IMG/VR virus record: IMGVR_UViG_3300042876_000243
Coordinates: 1-45,127 of that record
Strand: one strand, 5' to 3'
Length of the DNA: 45,127 nt
Source of the DNA: a virus
The translations under genes and the position numbers were made by a program. The notes under the pieces are model-generated. The model searched no databases and was not told the DNA's origin. It saw only the letters and a list, made by a program, of their open reading frames with translations. Of this stretch, positions 35,725-44,399 are shown one piece after another. The number at the start of each line of letters is the position of its first letter. Within the stretch, counting starts at the first letter, position 1.

Positions 35725-38325
35725 TTAAGGTAAAACATCAAGCCAATTACTTTTAATTACTGCCTGCCCTGTAGCATTCGGGTGTATATGATCTCCTGAA
35801 TCATACTGAGCATCCATAACCATATCGCTATTACCATCCAGCCCGGTTGTATTTGTTTCCATGACAATATCAATACCTTCGACTGCATTAGCGCCCTGTC
35901 CCCGGATCGCCCGGTTAATGGCAAGCCACTTGTCATCATCCACACTTGAGCCCTTTGCCGGTGTCAAGGTAGCTGCGATAATCTTGCAGGTTGCTTTCTT
36001 ATCCGTGTTGATCTGGTTTACAAGGTTCTGATAAGCTGTTGCTGTTGTGGTTGAATCGTTTGCAACGCAATCATTAAGTCCGATCTGAAGCAATACATAG
36101 TCATAACTTTGCTTCTGAGCGGTCGTTAAAGCGTTCCATGCAGCAAGCTGTTGACTGATATAATGCCCGGAAACAGCAATGTTATTGTTGATATACGGTG
36201 CATTTTCAGACACAAACAGGTTATAAATCGGCACCATTGTTGAGTTGCCGACAAACAGCAATGAAGGCTTACTGTCATATTTAATAGCAACTCCACGGGT
36301 TATTCCTCCGTTGCATCCGGGGTACATTTCAAAGGTTGCCCGATTACTGCTTATGGTATAAGTTCCGGAGGGATTTGTATATCCCGGATCACGGCCATTG
36401 TTTACACCTGTACGTCCGAAAGTACTTAAAGCTGTTCCTTTGTTTGCCCCGGTATCGGCGTAAACCTTTACATACATTTCGCAGGGAATTCCATAATCCG
36501 GATATCCGAATTCTTCAGTGACAAAACTGTAAGTTATTGTGGTGCCGGCGGGCCTTACTACCTTTTTATAAATCGGTGTTTTCCCGTATGGAGGCCAATA
36601 GATATTCGATTTATCATTCCCTACGTCATAAATAGTATCAGACGGGTTTATGTATGTTTCATTCTTTAACAGGTGCTCAGGTGTTACCGATGCAGTAAGC
36701 GCCGGAACCTCCGGACATGATGCACCGATATTTTTAACTGAAGCATTGTAATTATTGGCGCCCGGTTTGAACCTGTAAACGGCAATATTATCCATTTGAA
36801 TATACTGGGTACGGGGTGAGGCGTAAACAGAAGTATGTTCACCTCCGAAAAAGAATGAGAATATTGCCCGTTCAAATTGACCATAATCAGCACCCTGGTC
36901 CGTTGATCTTGTCCGGGTCCCGGTCATCTTTGCCTTTAACTCACCATCCTGATAAGCCTCAACATATCCATTAGTATAGCCTAAAGTGTTATTTTTAACA
37001 TGAACGTAAACCGTTGACCAGTAACCTTTCGGAGGTGTAAGCGAACCGCCTTCACCGTAACCGAGATAGTTATAAATCTGATCCCTGCGATACAGGAACG
37101 GATTGCCGGCGGAACCCCACACTAAATGAAACCACCCTCCCCGGCCTCCGAGTGTCGTTGTATCCATCGGGTCGGCGTGTGCATTCTCATCGCCTGAATA
37201 AAAGCCTGGGAACATCTTACCGGAATACCCCCCGCCCTGTCCGATATGATTAAAGTTAGGATCGACATAATAATCAGCCCTTATCCAAAGGTCATCATAG
37301 GTATTACTCAGGTTTACATAGGTTTCAAGGCTCATCCATTCGCCAATATTCACCCATGAGCGCCAAACATTTCCATGGTCGCCCCCGGCATTTACAATCT
37401 CCTGATTATCCCAATCGTTATTAGCTTCCGATACGTCCCATTTTGACATCAGGCCGTCTAACGTTCTGACATTTGTATTAGTCCAGCTTGTGAAAGTTTC
37501 ATTGAGGATATATTCAACAGTGTCGCCACTAACCGGGGCGGGAGGTATAATTACATTATGAGAAGCAATAACTGTATTGTCTACATAATTAAGAACCCCT
37601 AACCCTCCAATGAAGTTGGTATAATTAGCAGCGGGTGCAGTATATAATACGCCGTCGGCATTGTATAATTCTGTTATTTGCCCGGAGCTTAAAATAGTTC
37701 CTTTCCATATTGCCAGTTCATCCAGAGAGCCGTAAAAAGCATTTTGACCGATATGAAGAGATCCTATAATATTTGAACTGGCACCGGCGCCAAAGTCTAC
37801 ATTCATTGTAGTGGTTACGCCATTGTTATTGACATAAATCACAACATTGTTAACCGTTGCAGATGAATTGAATGTTATTACAACCAGGTTCCATTGATTC
37901 ACCGTTAAGGCTCTGGTTGTTTGACTTGTTCCTGCAGCTTCGTTTTTTGTTGCTTGAACATATCCTGAACTTCCATAGGTGCCAGCAGCAAAGCAATCCA
38001 TTTCCCCTCCTAAAACTACATTCCAACTTACCCCGTATTGACTTGGTTTAACCCAGTATGCAACCGTAAATGATTGATCATACATTTGAAGGGCTGCAAC
38101 GTCAGGGAGTTGGATATTGTCATTTACATTATCAAAGAGAATACACTTCCCTGACTTCCCTGTCTGGTTTAAAGTTGCCCCGGTAACCGTTCCACTCATG
38201 GAAGTTATCTGATCCGTTACAGTTGCGCCACCTGTTTCATCGAACTTAAAGTAAACTGTCGGCTCCGGTATTACCCCGAAAGCTGAAGCACTTACAAACA
38301 ATAATATGAAAGTCAGTAACCTCAT
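35725..38325 (-). CDS. Secreted depolymerase-like fibre: LamG + lyase-like + SGNH hydrolase, 866 aa
   Basis: A signal peptide (MRLLTFILLFVSASAFG) leads three modules. Residues 20-230 are LamG-like (YFKFDETGG ... SFTVAYWVKPSQY). Residues 270-525 recall a PL14-type lyase jelly roll (GGGYSGKMFPGFYSGDEN, YWSTVYVHVKNN). Residues 686-866 are an SGNH hydrolase: GNS (S695), GLND (749-752) and GDHIHP (D845, H848), the complete catalytic triad. It would bind, cleave and deacetylate surface polysaccharide. It overlaps the next-upstream lipoprotein fibre by 4 nt. No autochaperone domain was seen. Confidence 0.7.
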   Translation of the reverse strand: MRLLTFILLFVSASAFGVIPEPTVYFKFDETGGATVTDQITSMSGTVTGATLNQTGKSGKCILFDNVNDNIQLPDVAALQMYDQSFTVAYWVKPSQYGVSWNVVLGGEMDCFAAGTYGSSGYVQATKNEAAGTSQTTRALTVNQWNLVVITFNSSATVNNVVIYVNNNGVTTTMNVDFGAGASSNIIGSLHIGQNAFYGSLDELAIWKGTILSSGQITELYNADGVLYTAPAANYTNFIGGLGVLNYVDNTVIASHNVIIPPAPVSGDTVEYILNETFTSWTNTNVRTLDGLMSKWDVSEANNDWDNQEIVNAGGDHGNVWRSWVNIGEWMSLETYVNLSNTYDDLWIRADYYVDPNFNHIGQGGGYSGKMFPGFYSGDENAHADPMDTTTLGGRGGWFHLVWGSAGNPFLYRRDQIYNYLGYGEGGSLTPPKGYWSTVYVHVKNNTLGYTNGYVEAYQDGELKAKMTGTRTRSTDQGADYGQFERAIFSFFFGGEHTSVYASPRTQYIQMDNIAVYRFKPGANNYNASVKNIGASCPEVPALTASVTPEHLLKNETYINPSDTIYDVGNDKSNIYWPPYGKTPIYKKVVRPAGTTITYSFVTEEFGYPDYGIPCEMYVKVYADTGANKGTALSTFGRTGVNNGRDPGYTNPSGTYTISSNRATFEMYPGCNGGITRGVAIKYDSKPSLLFVGNSTMVPIYNLFVSENAPYINNNIAVSGHYISQQLAAWNALTTAQKQSYDYVLLQIGLNDCVANDSTTTATAYQNLVNQINTDKKATCKIIAATLTPAKGSSVDDDKWLAINRAIRGQGANAVEGIDIVMETNTTGLDGNSDMVMDAQYDSGDHIHPNATGQAVIKSNWLDVLP

Positions 38326-39590
38326 TTCTTTAAGATTTGAAGGACCAAAAGCAAAGCCATGAACACAAGGAATCCGAGCATGAATTTTGCCGTGAACGGT
38401 ATGGATTCTTTTCCTTTTTCAAGATCAGCCATGGCCGTTACAAGCGTTTCAATCATTGCATTCTGAGCGTTCAGAATTTGAACAGGCGTTAAAGTATCCA
38501 GCCGATAGGTTGTTTTTCCTTCAGCATAAGTCCATTCCAATTCATTATCTTTTATTTCGGATAGTAGTTGAGTTGCTGATTTCTTTATTTTAAGTCCGAA
38601 AGAAGCGCCCAAAGTTGAACTATCCGCATGAACCTCCTTATCATCCTGATCAATATACAGGTAACCGTAAGTCGTTGGAGTTGTAAGATAATCGAGGTAA
38701 AGTTTATCGCCTATCTTTAATATAGTGTCCTCACTTGATGTTACGTAAGTTGCTACCAAACTAAAATCGCCCGTGTAGGCCATAGATCGAATAGTAGATT
38801 GATTAGGTGTTCCTTCTCCGCTTTCTACAATTAACCCACAGTTTTTAGAGGTTGCACCTACATAAGTTGCATACGACATACCGCCCAAAGTGCTACCTGT
38901 TACAAGTCCTCCGCTAACAAGGATATTAGGAACGGTTAACCTGTCACCTGCATAGGTAAAAGATGACATACCACCCACCGTGTTATCAGCAGTACCGTAA
39001 GCAACCTGGTAATTATCCGTTGCTACAGTTCCCGATCCGGTACCGCCTCCTCCCGTTGAAATATCACTCCAGGTAGTTCCTCTCCCGAATTGTAAACTTG
39101 AATCTGACTCACTTACCCGGAGCATCCCTAAATTACTTCCAGCAAGAACAGGTAATAAATCAGAGGGGCTCAGACTGATAATTCCAGTTGTTAACAGGTT
39201 GAAGTAATTGCCGGGAGAATTATAATCCCCGGTATTGAATGTTAAAGCTGAATTCGGCATATTAAAAGTGTACCCTACAGCATTCGGAACCAATGTATTA
39301 TTATAGTTACCGTTTTCATAAAACCGGATGACCTGGTTTATATTCATTGTGTCGAGTGTGGTAACTATGGCAGCATCGCCAACGGCCACACCGTTCACAT
39401 ATAAAGGCTTATTGAAGTCAAAATAATTCAGGTTTGTTTTAATCTTTACAGAATCAGCACCCAGGGTTGTGGTAACATAGTCACCTTTATACGCCTGTCG
39501 GATTGTTTTATAATTTAACTTCCCGGTTGTCTGAGCCGTGCAAGCAGTTATAATTCCGAGAAATACAAATGCTAAAAATATCTTTTTCAT
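38322..39590 (-). CDS. Fibre-like lipoprotein with C-terminal membrane segment
   Basis: A 422-residue protein with lipobox IITAC (Cys17) after a signal peptide (MKKIFLAFVFLG). The body is fibre-like: TGGGGTGSGTVATDNYQVAY, then VGGMSSFTYAGDRLTVPN, and a coiled coil (ILNAQNAMIETLVTAMADLE). The end is a membrane segment, KFMLGFLVFMALLLVLQILK. Two membrane anchors are strange for a tail fibre. It could be a membrane-displayed decoy, a superinfection factor or an assembly platform for the secreted fibres. It overlaps both neighbours by 4 nt. Confidence 0.6.
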   Translation of the reverse strand: MKKIFLAFVFLGIITACTAQTTGKLNYKTIRQAYKGDYVTTTLGADSVKIKTNLNYFDFNKPLYVNGVAVGDAAIVTTLDTMNINQVIRFYENGNYNNTLVPNAVGYTFNMPNSALTFNTGDYNSPGNYFNLLTTGIISLSPSDLLPVLAGSNLGMLRVSESDSSLQFGRGTTWSDISTGGGGTGSGTVATDNYQVAYGTADNTVGGMSSFTYAGDRLTVPNILVSGGLVTGSTLGGMSYATYVGATSKNCGLIVESGEGTPNQSTIRSMAYTGDFSLVATYVTSSEDTILKIGDKLYLDYLTTPTTYGYLYIDQDDKEVHADSSTLGASFGLKIKKSATQLLSEIKDNELEWTYAEGKTTYRLDTLTPVQILNAQNAMIETLVTAMADLEKGKESIPFTAKFMLGFLVFMALLLVLQILKK

Positions 39591-40102
39591 GATAATGTTT
39601 TTTTCACTGAATAAAAGTTAGGCTTCTGGACCTTCTTGTCTGAATCTATATTCCAGAGCGTATAAGTTGTAGTATTGAGTGATAGGTATTCCCTGATCAG
39701 GTTAAAGGCATTGAAAGCAATTTCCCTATATTCCTGCTGAAGCCTTTTTATTTCGCCCGTGCTTGCGTGTTCACTGTCAGGAGTTGTTTTCTGCCTTAAT
39801 CCTGTAGCTGTGGCCGTGACATGGCTTTCACCGATGTACTTTGCATAGTTCAGATAGGCAATGACGTATTTCAGTCCCTTATGCTTGATCTTTGAACCGT
39901 CGGCCCGGGTAAATTCTGTTTCAGCGAGTAAGGAGGTATAATTGGCAGGAGTTGCAGAAACAGCCTGATAGAATGCTGATCCTAACAGCTTATCAACTTC
40001 AAGGCTTTCAACTTCGGAAGCGATCTGAGCATAATTATTTTCACTGTTCAGGCTGAATTTCCTGAATGATTGTTGTTCAACCCATGAGAGTAGGAGTGCC
40101 AT
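39587..40102 (-). CDS. Head-tail connector candidate
   Basis: A 171-residue helical protein (MALLLSWVEQQSFRKFSLNS...). LKYVIAYLNYAKYIGESHVT, then ATATGLRQKT and EIKRLQQEYREIAFNAFNLI, is a pattern I associate with connector proteins of Bacteroidota phages (DUF6712-like, from memory). It overlaps the portal gene by 26 nt, the expected neighbour. Confidence 0.55.
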   Translation of the reverse strand: MALLLSWVEQQSFRKFSLNSENNYAQIASEVESLEVDKLLGSAFYQAVSATPANYTSLLAETEFTRADGSKIKHKGLKYVIAYLNYAKYIGESHVTATATGLRQKTTPDSEHASTGEIKRLQQEYREIAFNAFNLIREYLSLNTTTYTLWNIDSDKKVQKPNFYSVKKTLS

Positions 40103-41510
40103 TACTTGTCTGTTTAGGGGTTCCGATCATTTTGACGGCTGCGTCATGATTAATACCGTAGATTTCCTCAACTATGGCAATTGCAGCATTGATATCCGTG
40201 GTTCCGGCTGATACGGATTGCTGAAGCTGAATGAGTGCAGTTACACCGCCGACCGATCCACGGAGCACAGCCTGTGATTTTCGTTTTTCTGTCAGTATAG
40301 ACTCATCGCTGTTCTCGTCAACCTTCAGCGAATCCTTAAGACTGAACGGTTTAATTCTCCAGTCTGCATTATTCTTTAATGTTTCATCGGCACTGTGAGA
40401 ATAGATATCTTTAAAGAGTTCGGAAAATGCTTCCCGGTCACTTTGAGTAAGGGCATTATAATAATTCACAGCCTCGACAAGCATTTCACCTGAAGCCTGG
40501 GAGAGTTTGCCCTGTTCGTAATCAATCAGGACAGCCGGAAGGGCCTTGATAGCTTTACGGATATTGTTTGCTAATGACTTTTCCCAGTTCTCGAACAGCT
40601 TATCATTGATCGTTGTCGGGATTTTTTCAACCTTGAACGTGCTGTTTGCTGCAAGCTGTCCGGTCTCTTTGTCGAATGTTGCTTCAAGAATGACAACACG
40701 GCCACCATCCGGGCCCATCATCTTTTGAATCTTCTCTACAGTTTCCTCACGCTCTTTGTCATCATCCGGAGGATCAATCAGAATTATCGCTTTATCAGAA
40801 AAACCGTCCCGGATTTCCCTGTTTTTATAAAGCTGGATCTGGTATTCAGTATCCATATCCAGATACACAGAATCAAAAGGAGAAAGCGGGTACAGGTATG
40901 AATCATCAATGCTGAAAAAGTATATCTGACCTTTGAAACCTGCAAAATTACCTTCTTTATCAATCCCGCCCGAATCCTTTACATTTTCAGATATTGCACT
41001 GATATTAAAATTATGGAACCAGGCAATATCCTTTTTATCGAACTTCTGGAATTCAGTATCTTTCGCCCAGTTCGGATGAACAGCTATTTTGCCTGAATAT
41101 CCTAAAGCATCAGGATTGGAAAAGCGGCAGTTCTTAAAGGGAACAACCTTTGTTTTTCCTATCTGTCCCTCCAGGTTTTCATCACAGTGAATGAATACGC
41201 CGTTATGGGCAGCGATGCTCATTGCAGCATCCCTTCTGATTTTATCCAGTGTTACAGATTTCCCGTACTTATCCACCCCTATAATTACTTTTCCGATCTC
41301 GGGATTTTCAAAAGATGATCCTCCAATAAACTTTGCATATATCGAACGGCAAGCCTTTGCGGTCTGGCTTCCGAGAATGAGTTTTTCAACGATCTGAGGG
41401 TAATCATTATTCTTACCGAAGGACATAATACCGCTTATGCCATCGGTACGGATAGAACGATTAAGGGATATCGTTACTCTTTTTTCAACTTCTGAGTTAA
41501 GCAGTCGCAT
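40077..41510 (-). CDS. Portal protein
   Basis: A 477-residue protein that should form the dodecameric channel for DNA. The N-terminal SGIMSFGKNNDYPQIVEKLI matches the 'FGxxNxYP' start of Bacteroidota phage portals. The C-terminal RGSVGGVTALIQLQQSVSAG then TTDINAAIAIVEEIYGI matches their end. A Glu/Gln-rich helical middle is also present. Its place downstream of the capsid gene and away from the terminase is unusual. A short connector-like gene follows. Confidence 0.75.
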   Translation of the reverse strand: MRLLNSEVEKRVTISLNRSIRTDGISGIMSFGKNNDYPQIVEKLILGSQTAKACRSIYAKFIGGSSFENPEIGKVIIGVDKYGKSVTLDKIRRDAAMSIAAHNGVFIHCDENLEGQIGKTKVVPFKNCRFSNPDALGYSGKIAVHPNWAKDTEFQKFDKKDIAWFHNFNISAISENVKDSGGIDKEGNFAGFKGQIYFFSIDDSYLYPLSPFDSVYLDMDTEYQIQLYKNREIRDGFSDKAIILIDPPDDDKEREETVEKIQKMMGPDGGRVVILEATFDKETGQLAANSTFKVEKIPTTINDKLFENWEKSLANNIRKAIKALPAVLIDYEQGKLSQASGEMLVEAVNYYNALTQSDREAFSELFKDIYSHSADETLKNNADWRIKPFSLKDSLKVDENSDESILTEKRKSQAVLRGSVGGVTALIQLQQSVSAGTTDINAAIAIVEEIYGINHDAAVKMIGTPKQTSNGTPTLMG

Positions 41511-41522
41511 AGAAGTAACGAT

Positions 41523-42083
41523 TTAGATTGTTTCAGCCTCGTTCTTCTTTTTTGCTTCTGATATGAGCTTGTTAAGCAGTGGCCGGGTGAGTTTCTTTTC
41601 GCCGATCTTCTTTACATCCTTGTAAAGCTCCGGGAATTCCTCTTCTTTGGTTCCAGCCTTCAGGAGTTCTGAGAATTCGTTTACACAGTCCTGTTCTTCA
41701 GGAGTGAGTTTTGAGGCCTGTGGTTTCTGAGGTAATACAGTGAAGTCGGTTTCAGTTAGGAAACCTTTTTTAAGAAGCATTTCAGCCTCTTCATCAGTTA
41801 TAAGAAGACTGTTCCAGTGGCGAGCTGTGCCAGGAATATACTTCAGTCCGTTCCATGCAGGTTTGCATGTTCTAACTTGTGCTTTATCGTATTTTTCAGC
41901 CATTTCGATTCCGGTTTTAATAAGTTCTTGGTAATAGGTTCTTTGTGAATTCGTACAGGTCCGAGGTTGCCCCCCGCATAGGTAGAGCTTTGAATAGCAA
42001 TTTAGTAATTGAAGAGAAAGAGGCGAAGCAACCACCTTTTCAAATGGTACACTGATCACCTCTTTCACGGTATCTGTAAGCAT
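41523..42083 (-). CDS. Unknown protein near portal
   Basis: A 186-residue protein with several cysteines (LLNCYSKLYLCGGQPRTCTN) and an acidic/basic helical end (LTRPLLNKLISEAKKKNEAE). It is 12 nt upstream of the portal gene. The first half might bind metal, and the second half looks like a helical SAP-type fold. A virion or assembly role is suggested only by position. Confidence 0.5.
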   Translation of the reverse strand: MLTDTVKEVISVPFEKVVASPLSLQLLNCYSKLYLCGGQPRTCTNSQRTYYQELIKTGIEMAEKYDKAQVRTCKPAWNGLKYIPGTARHWNSLLITDEEAEMLLKKGFLTETDFTVLPQKPQASKLTPEEQDCVNEFSELLKAGTKEEEFPELYKDVKKIGEKKLTRPLLNKLISEAKKKNEAETI

Positions 42084-42087
42084 AATC

Positions 42088-42651
42088 TTAAGTCAATAAG
42101 GCTTCAAGAGTGCTTTTTGTAGTAGCATAATCCGTCACAAGGACGTTATACTGAGAGTAAGGCTCTTCTTCCTGCTCCCTGGTTGCCAGTTCGAGCGAAC
42201 GAATTCCGTTATTCTCATTTGCCCGGCGTGAATCAGTGGTAACATAGAGTCCGGATTTGAACCCGTACCCTACGAATACACCGTCGCCACTTGTAGTTTT
42301 GTTCTTGTATTCGACAATAGCGCATACATCGCCGAGGCCGTCAAAGTTCAAAATTGAAGGAGCATCAAACTCGAAGCCTTTCATTGAAAGGAAGTGAGTG
42401 AAAGCATCAGCCAGGTCATCAGATACCTTGCGGTCATGGCCTGCATTGATATTCTTTTTAACGCCCGTGAGCTTGTAAGCCAGAGCAGCGCCGACGGCAA
42501 CAATACCCGTTACCTTGTTCGGACTGGTCCCGTCATAGGTCAATGTCATATCTCCCCTGTTGAAGAGATAGGCCACTACCTCTAAACCCCCTACCGGCTG
42601 CGTTGTGCAGTTGGAGGTTATCGCTTTGGTTATCTTTGAAGTGCAGGACAT
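42088..42651 (-). CDS. Virion protein, tail-tube candidate
   Basis: A 187-residue protein (MSCTSKITKAITSNCTTQPV...) with strand-rich segments (VGGLEVVAYLFNRGDMTLTY, FVGYGFKSGLYVTTDS, PYSQYNVLVTDY). The pattern recalls tail-tube proteins of Bacteroidota siphophages, but a head-decoration protein is also possible given its place between capsid and portal. It overlaps the signal-peptide gene by one base. Confidence 0.45.
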   Translation of the reverse strand: MSCTSKITKAITSNCTTQPVGGLEVVAYLFNRGDMTLTYDGTSPNKVTGIVAVGAALAYKLTGVKKNINAGHDRKVSDDLADAFTHFLSMKGFEFDAPSILNFDGLGDVCAIVEYKNKTTSGDGVFVGYGFKSGLYVTTDSRRANENNGIRSLELATREQEEEPYSQYNVLVTDYATTKSTLEALLT

Positions 42652-43262
42652 TAGTTATAGAATTTAATCTCAATCCGTTTAACCTGAATACCAGTTCCAA
42701 CACTGTCATTACCCTGTAATATCAGCCTGAATTTTAGATATCCAGGATAAAGCAGGGTATTAACGACTTTTGTAATCGTTCTTGCTGCTACAATTGTGGT
42801 ATCGGTATTTGTGGTTATCTCATCGTTAAAATAATCTGTTGCAGCCGCCACGGTTTCTGTAACTTCACTGGTAACACCAAGTGATGTTTTTACAACCTTT
42901 GTTTCAGCGGTTATGGCAGCGGTTAAAGCCGATGCGATCAGATCCGAATAGGTTTCCCCGGCAAACTTCTTTTGCTGAACGGTAATCGCTACAGTAGTAT
43001 CGGCACCGGAAACAGGTGAAAGAGTTACCAAGGCGTAAAAATGCAGCGGGCCAGCGGTCTGATTTTTCAACTGCAACACATAATCGATAGTGTCACGAGT
43101 TGTAGGGATAAGCCGGTCAGCGGTTATACCATTGTAAGCATACCATTGAGTTACTTTGAGATCAAGAGGTAACCCGGCATTGAGATTTACAGTCCGCTCC
43201 TGAGCGAATGTTACTGCGTAAAAGGCAAGAGCCAGTATAAAAAGAGAAATAAACTTTTTCAT
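42651..43262 (-). CDS. Secreted beta-rich protein beside the capsid gene
   Basis: A 203-residue protein with a signal peptide (MKKFISLFILALAFYAVTFA, followed by Q) and a strand-rich mature part (TVNLNAGLPLDLKVTQWYAY, VKRIEIKFYN). It lies directly after the major capsid gene, where a decoration protein would be expected, but a signal peptide would send it to the periplasm. It is one of five such proteins in this operon. Confidence 0.6.
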   Translation of the reverse strand: MKKFISLFILALAFYAVTFAQERTVNLNAGLPLDLKVTQWYAYNGITADRLIPTTRDTIDYVLQLKNQTAGPLHFYALVTLSPVSGADTTVAITVQQKKFAGETYSDLIASALTAAITAETKVVKTSLGVTSEVTETVAAATDYFNDEITTNTDTTIVAARTITKVVNTLLYPGYLKFRLILQGNDSVGTGIQVKRIEIKFYN

Positions 43263-43320
43263 TTTGGTATTGAAGTTTTAAGAGTTTGCCGGGTTGTTGG
43301 CCCGGCATTCTCGGTTGTAT

Positions 43321-44394
43321 TTAAAAAGCAACTGCCATAAGAGCTTCCTGCAGGTTCTTCTGATCGATCTTGTAAGCAAAATCGATATAATGCAGCTTTG
43401 TGACTTTGTCATAGAAGCTATCAAGAGAAGTCAGGCTTTCGCTGTCCGATGTTCCAACAGGAATATTGTTGATATCGGTCAGGATAGCACGATGAGGCAG
43501 ATAATATGCAGTTCCTGTTGAAAAATAAGCACGTATCATCCTGTCCCAATCAGCACGGACAACGATAGGAATACCACGATACTGCCACTGGCTTGCGCCT
43601 TTTTCAGTACGGTCAAGGGTGAAAACCATTGACTTGTTTTCCATGAATGTCTGCCAGTTGTCGAACAGAGATTTTGTAACCTGGAATACCGGGTTATTGC
43701 CTTCAAAAATCCTGCTGTCCGCATTCTCATACAGGCTGCGGAATACTTTCAATGCTGAATCTTCAGCAAGGGTCAACTGAGCTTCTGAAGTAGCCTCGGC
43801 ATTCTCAGGAATGGTATAATACTTCGATTTTGCAGCGGCACCGAGAGCCTGATCAGTTGCGATCTGTTTCCACATACCATCCAGCATATTGAAATAAGTC
43901 TTGGTTGTGCCAGCGGTCAGATGTCCACCTGAAGCAATAACTTCAGCGGCGGTGTCACCAAATTCCGATATACGGAGAATGGATTCAAGAAGAACATCCT
44001 GAACACGGTCAGTGATGAAAGCCATCATTTCATTGTCGACTTCTTCCCATGTTTTTGCTGCGATGCGTGACATTTTCCAGAACTTCAACAGCTTGTCAAT
44101 GTCAGCCTGGCAATGGGTGATCCTGCCTGATATCAGTTTCGGAGTCCATGTTTTTTCCGATGTCGGGATGGTTCCTGCTTCTGCATTTACACCACATGAA
44201 CCCGGATCGATCTTACCTACCATAGTGTATTTACCAAGGATAGGTATGAACTTGTCCATTTCAACGCCCGTCTGTACACCATGTACACGGGTAAGTTCAG
44301 GTTTGGAATATACCTGCTCCTGAATAACCTCAGCAAGCGATTGAGCTTCCGCTGTATTCAGAGTTAATGTTGAAAAATCAATTGTGCTTGCCAT
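43321..44394 (-). CDS. Major capsid protein
   Basis: A 357-residue protein directly after the prohead protease. The C-terminal part, YRGIPIVVRADWDRMIRAYF, then LPHRAILTDINNIPVGT, is typical of HK97-fold major capsid proteins. A helical spine (MAFITDRVQDVLLESILRIS) lies earlier. The N-terminus (MASTIDFSTLTLNTAEAQSL) has no long delta domain; the scaffold function is probably in the protease tail. Its size fits a T=7 capsid for about 45 kb of DNA (inference). Confidence 0.8.
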   Translation of the reverse strand: MASTIDFSTLTLNTAEAQSLAEVIQEQVYSKPELTRVHGVQTGVEMDKFIPILGKYTMVGKIDPGSCGVNAEAGTIPTSEKTWTPKLISGRITHCQADIDKLLKFWKMSRIAAKTWEEVDNEMMAFITDRVQDVLLESILRISEFGDTAAEVIASGGHLTAGTTKTYFNMLDGMWKQIATDQALGAAAKSKYYTIPENAEATSEAQLTLAEDSALKVFRSLYENADSRIFEGNNPVFQVTKSLFDNWQTFMENKSMVFTLDRTEKGASQWQYRGIPIVVRADWDRMIRAYFSTGTAYYLPHRAILTDINNIPVGTSDSESLTSLDSFYDKVTKLHYIDFAYKIDQKNLQEALMAVAF

Positions 44395-44399
44395 TTTTA

